Part shown: in pieces, positions 11,808 to 24,800 of the stretch | Numbering within the stretch: position 1 is the stretch's first letter | Layout of the letters: each line of letters opens with the position of its first letter | Assembly (NCBI GenBank): GCA_019279435.1 | Contig: JAAALK010000080.1 | Location: 32,642,778 to 32,706,777, forward strand | Direction: 5' to 3' | From: Zizania palustris | Taxonomy: Eukaryota; Streptophyta; Magnoliopsida; Poales; Poaceae | Length of the DNA: 64,000 nucleotides | Made by a program: the position numbers and the translations under genes | The notes under the pieces: model-generated | The model's database searches: none | What the model saw: only the letters and a program-made list of their open reading frames with translations | Told to the model about the DNA's origin: nothing

Positions 11808-12002
11808 CCTAAGAGTGGGCGACAGGGCGTGGTCTTTATGATGAGTCATGAGTCCGAATGGGATTTCATTAACATAACCTTGTTGTTCTCCATTGCACCA
11901 CTATCAGGCGTGCAATTGGAGAACAGCGGGGTTATGCTACTGAAATTTCGTTCGGACTCATGACTCGTCATAAATACCACATTTTGTCGGTCACTCTTGG
12001 GT
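11808..12002 (+). repeat. Long foldback inside CACTA-1
   Basis: The left arm 11808-11897 and right arm 11911-12002 pair over about 90 bases with scattered mismatches and a loop of about 13 bases. Well-paired blocks include GAGTCATGAGTCCGAA in the left arm against TTCGGACTCATGACTC in the right. The fold is strong enough to resemble a long plant small-RNA precursor or a young inverted-repeat MITE. No terminal motif or target duplication was recognised. Confidence 0.75.
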
Positions 12003-12069
12003 GGGTTTAGGACCTATCTTTTCTTATAGATATAGGCCCGTGGTACTTATGATATCCATGATTTTTTCT

Positions 12070-12186
12070 GTGCCATTATAATTTTCACGGTTTGCCAATA
12101 TGCCATCGGTCTGTCACTGACAGATGGGGACCACCACAGTCACTGACAATGGCATATAGGCAATTTCTGAAAATTATAATGGCATG
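12070..12186 (+). repeat. Small MITE-like foldback in CACTA-1
   Basis: The arms TGCCATTATAATTTTCA (near 12071) and its near complement (to about 12186) pair over about 36 bases with some mismatches. It lies just upstream of the transposase start. Superfamily is not clear; no target duplication was identified. Confidence 0.55.
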
Positions 12187-12220
12187 TGAGTAATTTTCCC
12201 ATTAATGTTTTGCTTATAGA

Positions 12221-15200
12221 ATGGCTGAGGACGACCGACGGTGGATGTATAGTGGTTGGATGAAAAGTGGAGCTCACACGAGGGAGTGGGTAATCAACGC
12301 TGAGAAATTTGTTGATCGTGCATTCACTTTGACAACAAACACTGGCGCGAGGTGCCCATGCATGAAGTGCAGAAATTCTCGTTGGCAAGACAAGAGGACG
12401 TTGTCATTGCATATTTGCAAATATGGTTTCGTGTCAGGTTATGAAGTTTGGTCTTTTCACGGCGAGACAGGCCGTGAAAAAACGGTATTAGTAGTGGAAG
12501 AAGAAAATGATAGCGTTGCTGACGATAGGATGGATGAGATGCTTGATGCTATATGACCGGAGTTTGAATCAAACCCTGAGGATCCTCCAACACCAGAGGT
12601 TCAAAAGTTTGTCGACATCCTTCGAGCTTCAGAAGAGCCATTGCATGAGCACACCACCGTAAGCGTTCTCGCTTTCGTGACTCGTATTATGCCTATTAAG
12701 TCAAAGTTTGCATTTTCAAATAATTGTTATAAGGAGATATTGAATCTGATCAGCGATATCCTTCTTAAGAATCATAAGGTGCCGAAAGACATGTACCAGT
12801 CAAAGAAAATGCTTTCTGCTCTCGGTATGGAGTATGAGAAGATTGATGTGTGCCAAGATAATTGTATGCTGTTCTGGAAAGAACATAGTAATGAGGTGAA
12901 ATGCTTAAAATGTGGTAAACCGAGATTCGTAGAGGTCGTAAATGAAGACAGAGAGAAGGTGACGACAGAGGTTGCTCATAAGCAACTTCATTACATGCCT
13001 CTTACACCTCGGGTGAAACGATTGTTTCTCTCAAAGAAAACCGCTAGACATATGCGATGGCATAAAGAAGGTGTACATGAGAATAATCAAGTAATGGTGC
13101 ACCAATCTGATGGTGAGGCATGGAAGGCTCTAAATGATTTTGATGCAGACTTTGCTAGTGATGCAAGGAATGTTCGCATCGGGTTGGCAACATATGGATT
13201 CACGCCTTTCAATGTAACCGCATCGTCGTACTCTTGTTGGCCTGTGTTTGCTATTCCATACAACCTTCCACCTTCATTTTGTATGAAATATGAATTTATG
13301 TTCCTGTGTCTCATTATACCCAGTCCAGAGCATCCTGGAACATGACTAAACGTGATGCTAAAGCCCTTAATTGATGAGTTGAAACAATTGTGGAAAGGAG
13401 TTGAAGCATATGACTATGACCAGAAGCAAAAATTCAATCTTCGAGTTGCGTATCTGTGGTCGGTCCACGATTTTCCGGCATACGGTATTTTTTCTGGTTG
13501 GAGTTGTCATGGAAGGTTGACATGCCCGATATGTGCGAAGGACACAGATTGTTTCCATCTGAACTTCGGGGGAAAGATTTGTTACTTTGATTGCCATAGA
13601 TGCTTTTTGCCCTTGAATCACCCATTTAGGTTACAGAGGAACAATTTCAAGAAGGACAATATTGTTGTAAAGGGACCACCAAGGCGTTTAAATGGTAGAG
13701 AAATCGCTGATATGCTGAATGAGTTGGTCCTTAATGAAAATGAGGATGGATTTGTAGGATTCGGAACCGAACATAATTGGACCCACATATGTGGCTTATG
13801 GGAACTGCCGTATGTCAAATCACTAATTCTAATGCACAACATTGACGTTATGCATAGGAACGTAATGTTGGTGAAAGCATTATAAGTACATGTATGACGT
13901 AATGTTGGTGAAAGCATTATAAGTACATGTATGGATTTTTACTGACAGGACAAAAGATAATGTAAAGGCGAGAAGAGATTTAGCTGAGATTTGTAATCAA
14001 CCAACCCTTGAGTTGACGAATAGTGGTGGCAAGCCACGTGCCCCATTTGTTTAAAACCTAAAGAAAAAAACAAGTAATGAGGTGGTTGAAAAATTTGAAA
14101 TTCCCAGATGGTTACGCCGCGGGATTTAGAAGAGCTGTGAATTTGAAGACAGGGAAATTAAATGGATTGAAAAGTCACGATTACCACATAATAATGGAAA
14201 GACTCCTTCCTGTAATGTTTCACGGGTACCTGAATGATGATGTGTGGAAGGCGTTAGCTGAGCTGAGCCATTTTTATAGACAACTTTGTGCGAAAGAAAT
14301 TAAGAAAGATATGATGGAGATGCTAGAGAAAGAGATCCCGGCGCTTTTATGTAAATTGGAAAAAACATTCCCTCCAGGGTTATTCAATCCAATGCAACAT
14401 TTACTGGTTCATCTGCCATATGAAGCTAAGGTAGGTGGCCCTGTGCAATATAGGTGGATGTATCATATTGAAAGGTCCCTAAAGAAGCTTAGAGCGATGG
14501 TTGGTAATAAGGCCAGAGTTGAAGGTTGCATCGCAGAAGAATTTAAATTGAAAGAGATAGTATACTTCACTAGTGTATACTTCGCTGAGCATCACAATGT
14601 CAACACACCTGTTACACGGTACCATATGGATGAAGACCATCCTTGTAGTGATCTCCAAATATTTGGGTGGAAGGGCATAACTGTTGGTGTCTCCACGACA
14701 TATTATGTAACTCAGGAAGAACGAACATATGCCTTGCTCTACATGTACTCAAATATGGAAGAGATGGAACAATATTTCGCGTAAGTAAATTCTTTTTAGT
14801 TTTATATTTTACCTCCAAATTTTATACCCATTTGTTTACCTATTCGTTACAATAACAGTATGTTTGATTCGAAATACTTGACGCCTGGTCGTCAACCAAC
14901 GGAGAAGCAATTAGATAAATTGCGTCGAGAAGGAGTAAATGGCGGGCCTAGTTTCCTCACTTGGTTCAGAGAACATGTAAATCCTTACCTTTTGTGACAC
15001 GTATTATTTTACTCTACTAGGTTAATTATCTTATAATCTCTTATGATTTGCAGTGCGTGCTCGCTGAGAATGTACATATAGACTTCCGACAGCTCTCTTA
15101 TGGGAGTATTAGTGCCAAAAGTTACGGTCGCTATGATGTTAATGGTTTCCGCTTCCGTTCAACTATTTTTGAAGCATATCGACCTCTAGCGGCAACAACT

Positions 15201-15707
15201 AATACTGGAGTTGTTACAAGGGTCGTTGATGGACAAGGACACGAAACTATGTATTATGGAATTATCAAAAATATAATCGAGTACAATTTTGCCGGGAATA
15301 AGGAGATTAAAGTAGTCTTCTTCAATTGTGATTGGTTCGACCCTAAACATGGTACTCGTGAAAACCAATTTGGGATGGTTGAAGTCAAACACGCCGAACG
15401 ATTATCTAGTTGCGATAATTTTGTCCTTGCTCACCAAGTCGAGCAGGTGTATTATATGTCGTACCCATGTGAAAAACTAAGTGCTTGGTGGGTAGTCTAC
15501 AAAGTGAATCCTCGGGAACGTCTACACACCCCTAGTGATGGCGCTTATCAATTGGAGGTTGAAGAGGTCGATGAGGTTTACCAAGATGATGAATTGCCGA
15601 CTTGTTTTAATATAGAGTCAGAATCATCGACAGATTCTTTTCTCGGCGATTCTAATGATGTGGCAGTTCCCGAGAAAAGGAAACACCACATAAGAAGAAA
15701 AAAGTAA
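12221..15707 (+). pseudogene. TNP2-type CACTA transposase, decayed
   Basis: It starts at ATG 12221 with a transposase-associated domain (GWMKSGAHTREWVINAEKFV, with C-P-C-x2-C and H-x-C pairs). The TNP2 core follows in the same frame (blocks KVPKDMYQSKKMLSALG, NVRIGLATYGFTPFN, YLWSVHDFPAYGIFSGW). DUF4218-like blocks come next (GLKSHDYHIIMERLLPVMF, QHLLVHLPYEAKVGGPVQ), then two short exons and a DUF4216-like C-terminus (15054-15707). Splice sites are clear at 14780/14859 and 14976/15054. Stops lie at 12554-12556 and 13343-13345. A 36-bp tandem duplication at 13862-13934 and a frame change before 14077 break it further. In intact elements this nuclear enzyme cuts at the CACTA ends. The copy is probably inactive. 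Confidence 0.93.
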
Positions 15708-15873
15708 CATGGCGTGCTTTCGGGAGAAAAGGACAAATTGATCCTGATTTCGATGATAATTGACAAGTAATTGTTTTCATACATGCATATGCAATATACT
15801 TCATATTACATGTTTTTCATATGTACAAACCCTCTTTACTAATAAATGCTCGTTTGTGCTTATTTTGAATAGG

Positions 15874-18800
15874 ATGTCGAAAAAGGTGAAGACGGTCGCG
15901 AGGAAGCTCTTCCGCTTAGGGAGTTCATCGGCGAGTACTCCGGCGAGTACACCGACGAGTCAGGAGGACACAATATTCCAGGGTAGTTCCTCTTCTTCAA
16001 ACAGACGTCGTCAAGAGAAGCTCCTAAGATGCATAGATCCGACATTAATTGGTCGGCCTATTGCATTTCAACTGGATGATGAGGTAACTTTCAGATTGCT
16101 TTTTATGTCAGTTATAAACTATTACTAATTGTTTCAATACTATTTTGTAGGAGGAAGAACACTTGGAGAGTGCGGGTCACAAGGTTGATCCGGTGGGTGG
16201 GGGGCAGGAGGTGGATGTCCCGGACTGTGCGGGTCAGGAGGAGGGGGCTGAGGCTTCCGGGGCCTCAGTATCTTTCAGGACGAGCCACCTAGTCGCCCCA
16301 CCAGTAGTCTCTTCTGGTGGAGCCAAGATCGAGATTACGCCTGTAGGTGACGGGTAAGTCTAATACTCTTCTGTTGTTTTGCTTTTTTTCAAAAAAATTC
16401 TTTTCACTAAACTGACTTTATTTATTATGTATTTATAGATCTTGGATTGACTCTCGGTTTGACGGCACTTCGAGGGTCAGGCAGGTTAACCAGATATTGG
16501 GTAATCTGTGTCGTCTGCACTACCGAGGGGTGCTGACAATGCCGACCGGTGAGCGGGTTCTATGCCAGACATGGGACCAGTACCGGTTTGCTCCTGACGA
16601 GCGCCACGGAACTGCTCAGGGGGCGGTGTCTCATGACTCCTGGGTATGCATGTGTTTTTTTCAATCTTCTTTTAGTTCTAACACAAAGCTTTTCGTGTTA
16701 CAACACTGTACTAATCATGACTTTTGCAGTTACGCTTTGCTTGCCAGAAGTCGGAAATCACCATAACCATGCCCTTCAAGTCTTCAACAACAATGCACAT
16801 AAGGTGGCGAAGGACGCTATTTCGTATGCCCGCATTCAAGCTAACAATGCTTACTACAAGGAGAAGCTAGGGCAACGAATGAGTAAGGCGACGTGCGCAT
16901 CGTCAATCTATTTGGCTGAAGAACAATACCGTTCGGTAAACAATTCTAACTTTTTGCTTCTTCGATTGTTGAGATTTGTTATCATATAATACAAATAGCA
17001 TCTCTGTTCAGGTGAGGATTCCGTGGTTTGCAAACCGCGAGGACGCATATTCGAATTCTACAAGATTTGGTCTTCAGCTGCATTTAAGAAGACTTCCGAG
17101 GAGAAAAGACAATGCCGCGGGACGGATCCGAAGCACAGATATGGTGTCGACGGACATATTCGCCATGCTAAATGCTTGGTAAGACCTTCTTCTGTCACTC
17201 TTTAGCTATAGATACATTGTAATGCGACTAACTCATTTCTAATGTACAGGAAGCTAAATCTGGCAACGTGCCAAGTGACATAGAGGTGTATACCTGTAAC
17301 ACCCCAGAACTTAAAAAGAATTAAAATAAAAGAAAAATATTATTAAATACATTTCTGGAAATTATAATTAAAGAAAAACCCTTAAAGAGCCTTATTAAAG
17401 CCAAACAGGGAGAAATATTCAAAATTTGGACTTGAAAATTTTATGAGATAAACTAGAGGCCAAAATATAATTCTATGAATTTTTACAAATTTTTACCAAC
17501 AGTGATTCAACCCTAAATCAAATATATGAATTACTGGAATTATTTTAAATCAGAAAAGATTTTAAGACCTTAATGGGCCGCAACCTCGAATTCACCCTCA
17601 ACCCAGCCCAGCCCAGCCGTAACTCACTAACCAGTGGGGCCCACTTGTCGGCGCCGCTTCCCGCCTCTCTCTACCGCCCCCGCTCGCCCCGGCCCCACAT
17701 GGCAGCCACTTGCGCCCTCCTTCGCCCTCTGACCACTCGGTCCCGCCTGTCGGTGCTCTCCTTCCCGTCCGCCCACTGACAGGTGGAGCCCACCTATCAG
17801 ATTCGTCTTCCTCCCGGGCAGGGGATCCCCTTTCCTTTTCCCCGGCGATCCCCTTCGGATTTCTTGCCGTCGGCCGCCCGATCCCACCCGATCGCCCCCG
17901 GATCACCTTCCTCGAGCATCACCGACCCCATTCCATCCATAGCCCACGCGGTTTTGTGATTATGGAAGTATATCCGAGGATTTGGAAACCTCGCCGGAGA
18001 GTTTAGGAACCCTCTCGGTTTCCTCCGATTACCTTGCCATCTAGACGCCGGCGACCCTCCTATTTATACCCCTCCGGCCACCGCTCACGGCCCACACCTC
18101 CTTAGCGCAAGCCATCGCTTTCCAGAGCCCCGCCACGAAGTTTTCGGCCTTTGGTTCTGCTCCACCTCCGGCAAGCCCTCGCCGTCGATCCCGGCCCCCA
18201 TCGCCCTAGCCACCGCCACCGTCGGGTCCGTCGTCGCTCGCCCGTCCTCGGCCACGCCTCCAACGGCCGTGAAGACCGCCGGATCGCCATCGCCATCGGC
18301 CACCCGAACACCCTCCTTCGTCTACCCTCGTCGCCGGTCGCCGTCCGCCGTACCCTGTCGCCGCCGGAGGTATCATCGTGATCGCCATCCTCTCCTCGTT
18401 CCATTTCCGGCGACAGCTAGGTCCCTAGGCGCTCGCCGCCGCCGTCGCCGTCGCACCCGAGGCCGCCGTCGCCGAAGACGAAGGGGGTACGTGCCCCCTT
18501 ACGTCGTGTCGTGCCGGATCGCGCCGTGACCGCACGATCGCGATCGGAGGCTAAGATTAAATCCCGAAGGGATTTAATCTGGGCCCTCGGATCTGGTCAA
18601 AGGGGTATCGAGGCCTCTCGGCCGTCGATCGCCACTTAAAACCCTCGAGCGATCTGGTGCGTCCACGTCGTACCGATTCGCGGGATCTAATCGCAGTCGT
18701 CCGTTTTCACTTAAAGGAACCCGCCTCGCGCCTGGCCGCCTGATCAAGATCGGACGATCCAGATCGGTTCGGTCCACGCGCACAGTAGCCCTGTCCACCG

Positions 18801-21800
18801 TGAGCCTGGCTCACCGTGCACTAAAGCCCATTTTCCAGTTTAAATAAAATTCCAGAAATTGATTTAAACTTTGAAAATTTATAACTTACTCATTTCAACT
18901 CCAAATTTCATCATTCAAATTTTGTTAAATTCAGAAATTTATTCTCTACACATTAATGGAATAAAAATAGTATGTTACTTTGGCACAAATGATCTTAGCA
19001 ATTAAATGAATAAAAACCCCTTAGGGATAAATTAATAATTCAGGAAATAAATTAGTAAAAACACTTAAAATGTAACTTTTAATGATATTAAATATAACCT
19101 CAGCACAATAAAGCTCAATTCACATATCTAAACCACAAAACTTGTTTGCTTATGTTTTGTGATGATGTATTGAAATATGTTGTTTATTTTTCCGTATCGA
19201 GAAGACTACGAGTTCGTCGAGGAGCCGGAGTTCTACCCCGAGGTTCCTCCATCCCCATTTGCTGATCAAGGCAAGTCATCGACCACCTCTGTGGAAACAG
19301 TTGATCATTATTGAGCCCATGTTTTAATGAATTATCGCTATAACTCATAGGTTAATATTGCATTAGTCAAATATCAAGCCTTACACTTATATTTATTAGA
19401 TCCCCGTCCTTGTGTGCAAACCCAAGCCTTGCTTATTGAGCCTTAACTCCTTGTCAATCTAATATAAAATTATTAGCTAGTGCCCAATGTACCGACACAA
19501 CTGCTATAGGATAAAAAGAATGAGCCCTAGATAGCTGGATTCTGATATATGAATTTCCCCGTTATTCTCGTCTCTAGACTCTGTTGGAGTTGGCTAAGTA
19601 TAAGTATGGTGAGTTCCGGGTGCAAGCTCGGGCATTGGTTTGTCGCACCCGGGCACTATAAGGACCGGTCTGCGGGATCTGTTGCAAAGCACTTCCGTAC
19701 CAACCACAAGTCTAATGGGTAAGTCCTAACTGGAAGTATGGAATGCTCTGACTCGATGAACCATAGTGGAGGGGGCAAGGGGCAATCCTGCGGGCGACTT
19801 GTACCGACGAGGCTCAAGGGGGGGTATGGTGGGGCTCCGACGCGTCGGGACACCATATGAAACCTATAAGAGCGTGCTGTTGAGTCAGGGAGGACTATAT
19901 GGAAGGTTTTGGCACGAGTTCCCGTGAAATGGGTCATCTCGTTACACCTTGGTGTAGGTGATGAGTGCGTGCCTTGTGGGTACAGTGGTACATCTATGAT
20001 CAGAGTAAAATCAATCTTTTCGAAAAGCCGAGCCAACGGTCAAGGGCGGGTTGTGTGACTACTCGCAGTTAGTTTACAATTGTTTGAATGGTTGAGTTAT
20101 TCATGGCATGTAAGGACTGTTGAGCGAGGTGGGGCTGACTGTACCCCTCGAGTTAGAAGATGATGATGCATACACATGTTTACGTTTCAGTACTAATGAA
20201 TTGTTCACATTTAATTGCTTTACAAATTACGCGCTTCCGCAAAACTAGCCACTATCTCCCTTGTTATTATCTTGCATTATATTTGCATTCGGTGGCTTGT
20301 TGAGTACATCTGTACTCACCCCATTGACTTACACCATCAGAGCCCGTCTACTACGAGGAGGGTGAAGGTCTGGAGTAGCTTTCCAGTCAAGGCGAGACTG
20401 GAAGGAGGCATTCATCTAGGACCCTTGATTTTATTAGTTTCTCTTCACTTTCATTCACTTTGTATTAATGCGGTCTACGAACCATGAATGATTGCCCGTA
20501 ATGTACGTGGTCGCATGATGAACATCTTGTTTTATTGATTTTCTATGGAATTTCAATAAAGTCCTGATTTATTAAATCGGGGCGTGACAAGATGGTATCA
20601 GAGCCGACTTGACTATAGGAGGCCAAACAGACCTGACCCTAGGACTTATATTATCCATATTTTCTCATAAAACTGTTAATCTTATCATCTTCCCGAGTTT
20701 CACAAAAATCTCTCTCTTTTGTAGATGCCGGTCCATACCATGAGTGGGACTCTTCGTGACGAGGCCGGTTTTATCCGCGAGTTGCGCATGCTAGTTGGTT
20801 TCCTCAGATTTGAGCACGAGCCAATGTACCATGGAGTCTTCCCCGACGAGGAAGAAAGCTACTGCGAGGTTACCATCGTCGTCCAGCCTTCTCCACAGAC
20901 GGCCCACACCTATCGAGGGGGAGGACCTACCTTCTTGGTGGCCAGCCAGCGCACCGCCCTCCAGGCCCTCACTGAGCTTCGGATGATCTACGACAGTGAG
21001 CTCTACGACACGGACTATCACTTCGTGCTTCTTCGTACCCCAGGGAGCCCACACAGTGACTACGTCAGCACCCTCTCCCAGCGTCACTCCTCGGTTGGAC
21101 ATACAGTGCGTCTGTTGAAGGCAATGGATGAGCTCCACTATGAGGCACTGCAGGATGCCAACGGACAGCGCGATACGATCGCCTTTTACCGACACTCTTC
21201 TGAGGATCTGAACCACGAGAACGGAGATCTTCGACGTCACATCCAGCAGGGGCACCGATTGGCTGCTGAGGCCGAAGAGTTACGGCGCCAGAATGAACTT
21301 CTACGACAGCGCGTCGCCACCAACCCACAGCTCCGCCACCAGATTGAAGAACTGAAGAAGGACATCGAGGAGATCACACCACTTCCACCCCGCAAGCGGA
21401 AATCGCTTCGGATCCCCACCGTGAGGCCCAAAAGGATTTCCCGCAGTGCTCCACCCGCCGGACCATCCAGTTCCTCGACCCCGACTGTCTCCCACGAGCC
21501 CGTGATCGAGCCGTCCCCCGAGCTACCATAGACGTAGTCTACGATTGATTGTTTTCTTTTGCTTGCTTGTATTGCCATTCATGTCAAATATGAGGCATGA
21601 GTGAAGAACTAAATAAAAGACAATAAATGTAATCGCAAGAATGATATTTTGAAATAAAGTTTAGCAGTGTTCCCCCTTAAAGATATTGTTATTTTGGAAA
21701 CCTCAGGATGTCGAACAACCAAGGCTCCGACGCTCCTTAGAACGGAGGAGATAATGGAAACCTGCCTCAGTGGGGAGCAACTGGGCAAAGGCAAGCCCCG

Positions 21801-24800
21801 GTTGCCAACCACCCCACTCTGGCCGAGATGATGGCCACCCAAAACCAACTGGTATCTGCCCTTCTGAACTAGATGCAAGAGCAGCAGGCTCACTTCTTCC
21901 GTCTCCACCAACAGCCCGAGCTGCCACGACCCGCCACTCCAGCTCCCGCTCCCGCCTCCCAACTCTCGGAGTTCCTCCGAGTCCGCCCACCGACCTTCTC
22001 GAGCACCACCAACCCCATGGAGGCTGGGGATTGGTTGAGGACCATCGAGAAGAAGCTCGATCTCCTGACCTGCACCGAGCAGGAGAGGGTGGCCTTTGCC
22101 ACCCACCAGCTCCAGGGTCCCGCCGTAGAGTGGTGGGACAATCTGCGCGAGACCTTGCCCGAGGGACACGTCCATACATGGGCGGAGTTCTCGGTTGCTT
22201 TTCGTGCCGCTCACATCCCCGACGGCATTATAGGTCAGAAGCAACAAGAGTTTAGGGACCTGCAGCAGGGGAGCCGGTCCGTAACTGAGTATTTGCATGA
22301 GTTCAACCGACTGGCCAGGTACGCACCTGAGGAGGTCCGTACAGATGCGGCCAGGCAGGCCAAGTTCCTCCGGGGACTGAAGGATGAGCTGTCCCTACAG
22401 CTTATCTCCGGAGATTTCGCCAACTTCCAAAAGTTGGTGAACAAAGCTATTATTAGGAGACCCAGCAGAACAAGGTCGACCTGAAGAGAAAGAGGATGAT
22501 CGCCTTCAAGCAGAATCAAGGCATGGCTCAGAGGCCCCATTTCACCCCTCCTCTACCAGCACCACAGTACCACCCCCGCCCGGTATATCGTCCGGCACCA
22601 CCTGCCGCCAACACCGGATCCGGACAACCTCGCCCCGCTCCCACCGCACCAGCCGCCCCGGCTAAGAAGGCAGAGGTTTTGCGAGACAGGCACGGCAAGC
22701 CTGTGGTATGTTTCAACTGCTGCCAAGAGGGGCACTATTCTCACCAGTGCCCTCATCCCAAGCGTACCCAAGGCGTCGCATCGAACCCCGCCGTCCGCGC
22801 CAAAGTCAACCACGTCACCGCCGAAGAAGCCCAAGCTGCCCCGGAAATTGTCATGGGTAAGTTTATGGTACATTCATCACTTGCAGTGGTATTATTTGAC
22901 ACCGGAGCTACACACTCCTTTATATCGACTGCTTTTGTGGAAAGAAATGCTCTGGACATAAGTGAACTACCCAGACCAGTATTAATAGCTACCCCGGGCA
23001 AGCAAACCCTCGCCTATTCCTTTAGTCCAAGGGTATGGGTAGATATCCAAGGCACAATATTTTGGGCCGACCCCATTCTAATAGAATGCCAATGTTTGGA
23101 TCTCATTCTAGGGATGGATTGGTTAAATAAACACCAAGGAGTAATAGAATGTGCCCAGAGAAAAGTGACTGTGACCAGTGAAGAAGGGACTGCCGTCACA
23201 TTCTAGATGCCAAGCATGAAGACCGGAAGACCAAGACTACATCAGATTACCTTGGAGGAAATACCGATAGTCAGTGAATACCCGAACGTATTCCCAGAGG
23301 ATCTACCAGGGATGCCACCCAAGAGGGACATCGAGTTTCAAGATTGATTTGGTACCCGGGACTACCCCTATTTACAAGCGACCCTACCAGATGGCCGCTA
23401 ATGAACTAGCTGAGATGAAGCAGCAGTTGGAGGATCTCGAGAGGAAAGGCTACATCAGACCAAGTACATCACCATGGGGTGCCCCCGTCATCTTTGTCGA
23501 GAAGAAAGAAGACAAGGCTAAGCGTATGTGTGTGGATTACCGCGCTTTGAATGAAGTAACCATCAAGAACAAGTACCCGTTGCCTCGGATCGATGATCTC
23601 TTTGACCAGCTGAAGGGAGCTACGGTATTCTCAAAGATCGATCTACGGTCTGGTTATCATCAGTTAAGGATTCGAGAAGAGGATATACCCAAGACGGCCT
23701 TTACCACCCGTTATGGATTATATGAGTGTACGGTTATGTCGTTCGGATTGACCAACGCCCCTGCATTCTTCACGAACATGATGAACAAGGTATTTATGGA
23801 ATATTTGGACAAAATCATCGTGGTCTTTATAGACGACATCCTCATTTATTCCAAGGACCAGAAAGAGCACGAGACTCACCTCCGGTTAACCTTAGGAAAG
23901 CTAAGGGAACACCAGTTATACGCCAAGTACAGCAAGTGCAAGTTTTGGACGGTGGAAGTGAAGTTCTTTGGACACATTATCTCTGCACAAGGCATTGCAG
24001 TAGATCCTACCATCGTGGAAGCAGTTACAGACTGGTTGCCACCCATGAACGTATCTGAGATACGAAGTTTTCTGGGTTTGGCCGGATATTATCGAAGATT
24101 CATTGAGAATTTTTCCAAGATAGCCAAGCCAATGACCAAGTTGTTGCAGAAAGGAGAAAAGTTTGAATGGACTCCCGAGTGCGAGGAAAGTTTCCGCACC
24201 CTCAAGACCCGTCTGGTGTCAGCACCCATACTAACCCTACCCGATATCCGGAAAGACTTCCATGTCTATTGCGACGCATCTCGCCAAGGATTGGGATGTG
24301 TTCTTATGCAAGATGGAAAGGTTATCTCTTATGCCTCTCGTCAGTTGAGACCTCATGAGTTGAACTACCCGACCCACGATTTGGAATTAGCCGCTGTAGT
24401 GCACTCCCTTAAGATATGGAGACATCATTTGGTCGGAAACCGCTGCGAAATCTTTATGGATCACAAGAGTTTGAAGTACATCTTCACGCAGCCGGACCTC
24501 AATCTGAGGCAAAGACGATGGTTGTAATTAATAAAGGACTATGACTTAGGTATCCACTACCACCCTGGAAAAGCAAATGTGGTAGCCGATGCATTAAGTC
24601 GCAAGGGATATTGCACAGCCATTATGATTCAGGATCACGCGCCCTCACTATGTAAAGAGATGGAAAAGTTAAATCTCGGGTTGACCACCGGAGCATACCT
24701 AGCCACCTTGGAGACTCAACCTGTCTTGTTCGAACAAATCCGAGAAGCTCAACTAGAAGACTCGGATATCGCCGCCATTAAGAAGAACATTAGACAAGGA

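Noticed and set aside
11808..12002. Identification of the hairpin as miR820
   Set aside because: The arms do not contain a sequence I recognise as miR820. Only the analogy of a CACTA-borne hairpin is kept.
17573..18800. Pro/Arg-rich frames in the gypsy-1 LTR centre, repeated at 26446-27699
   Set aside because: They lie inside LTRs, differ in length between the two LTR copies and reflect GC-rich composition.
20791..21578. Minus-strand frames of 64-154 aa
   Set aside because: They are shadows of ORF0 on the plus strand.
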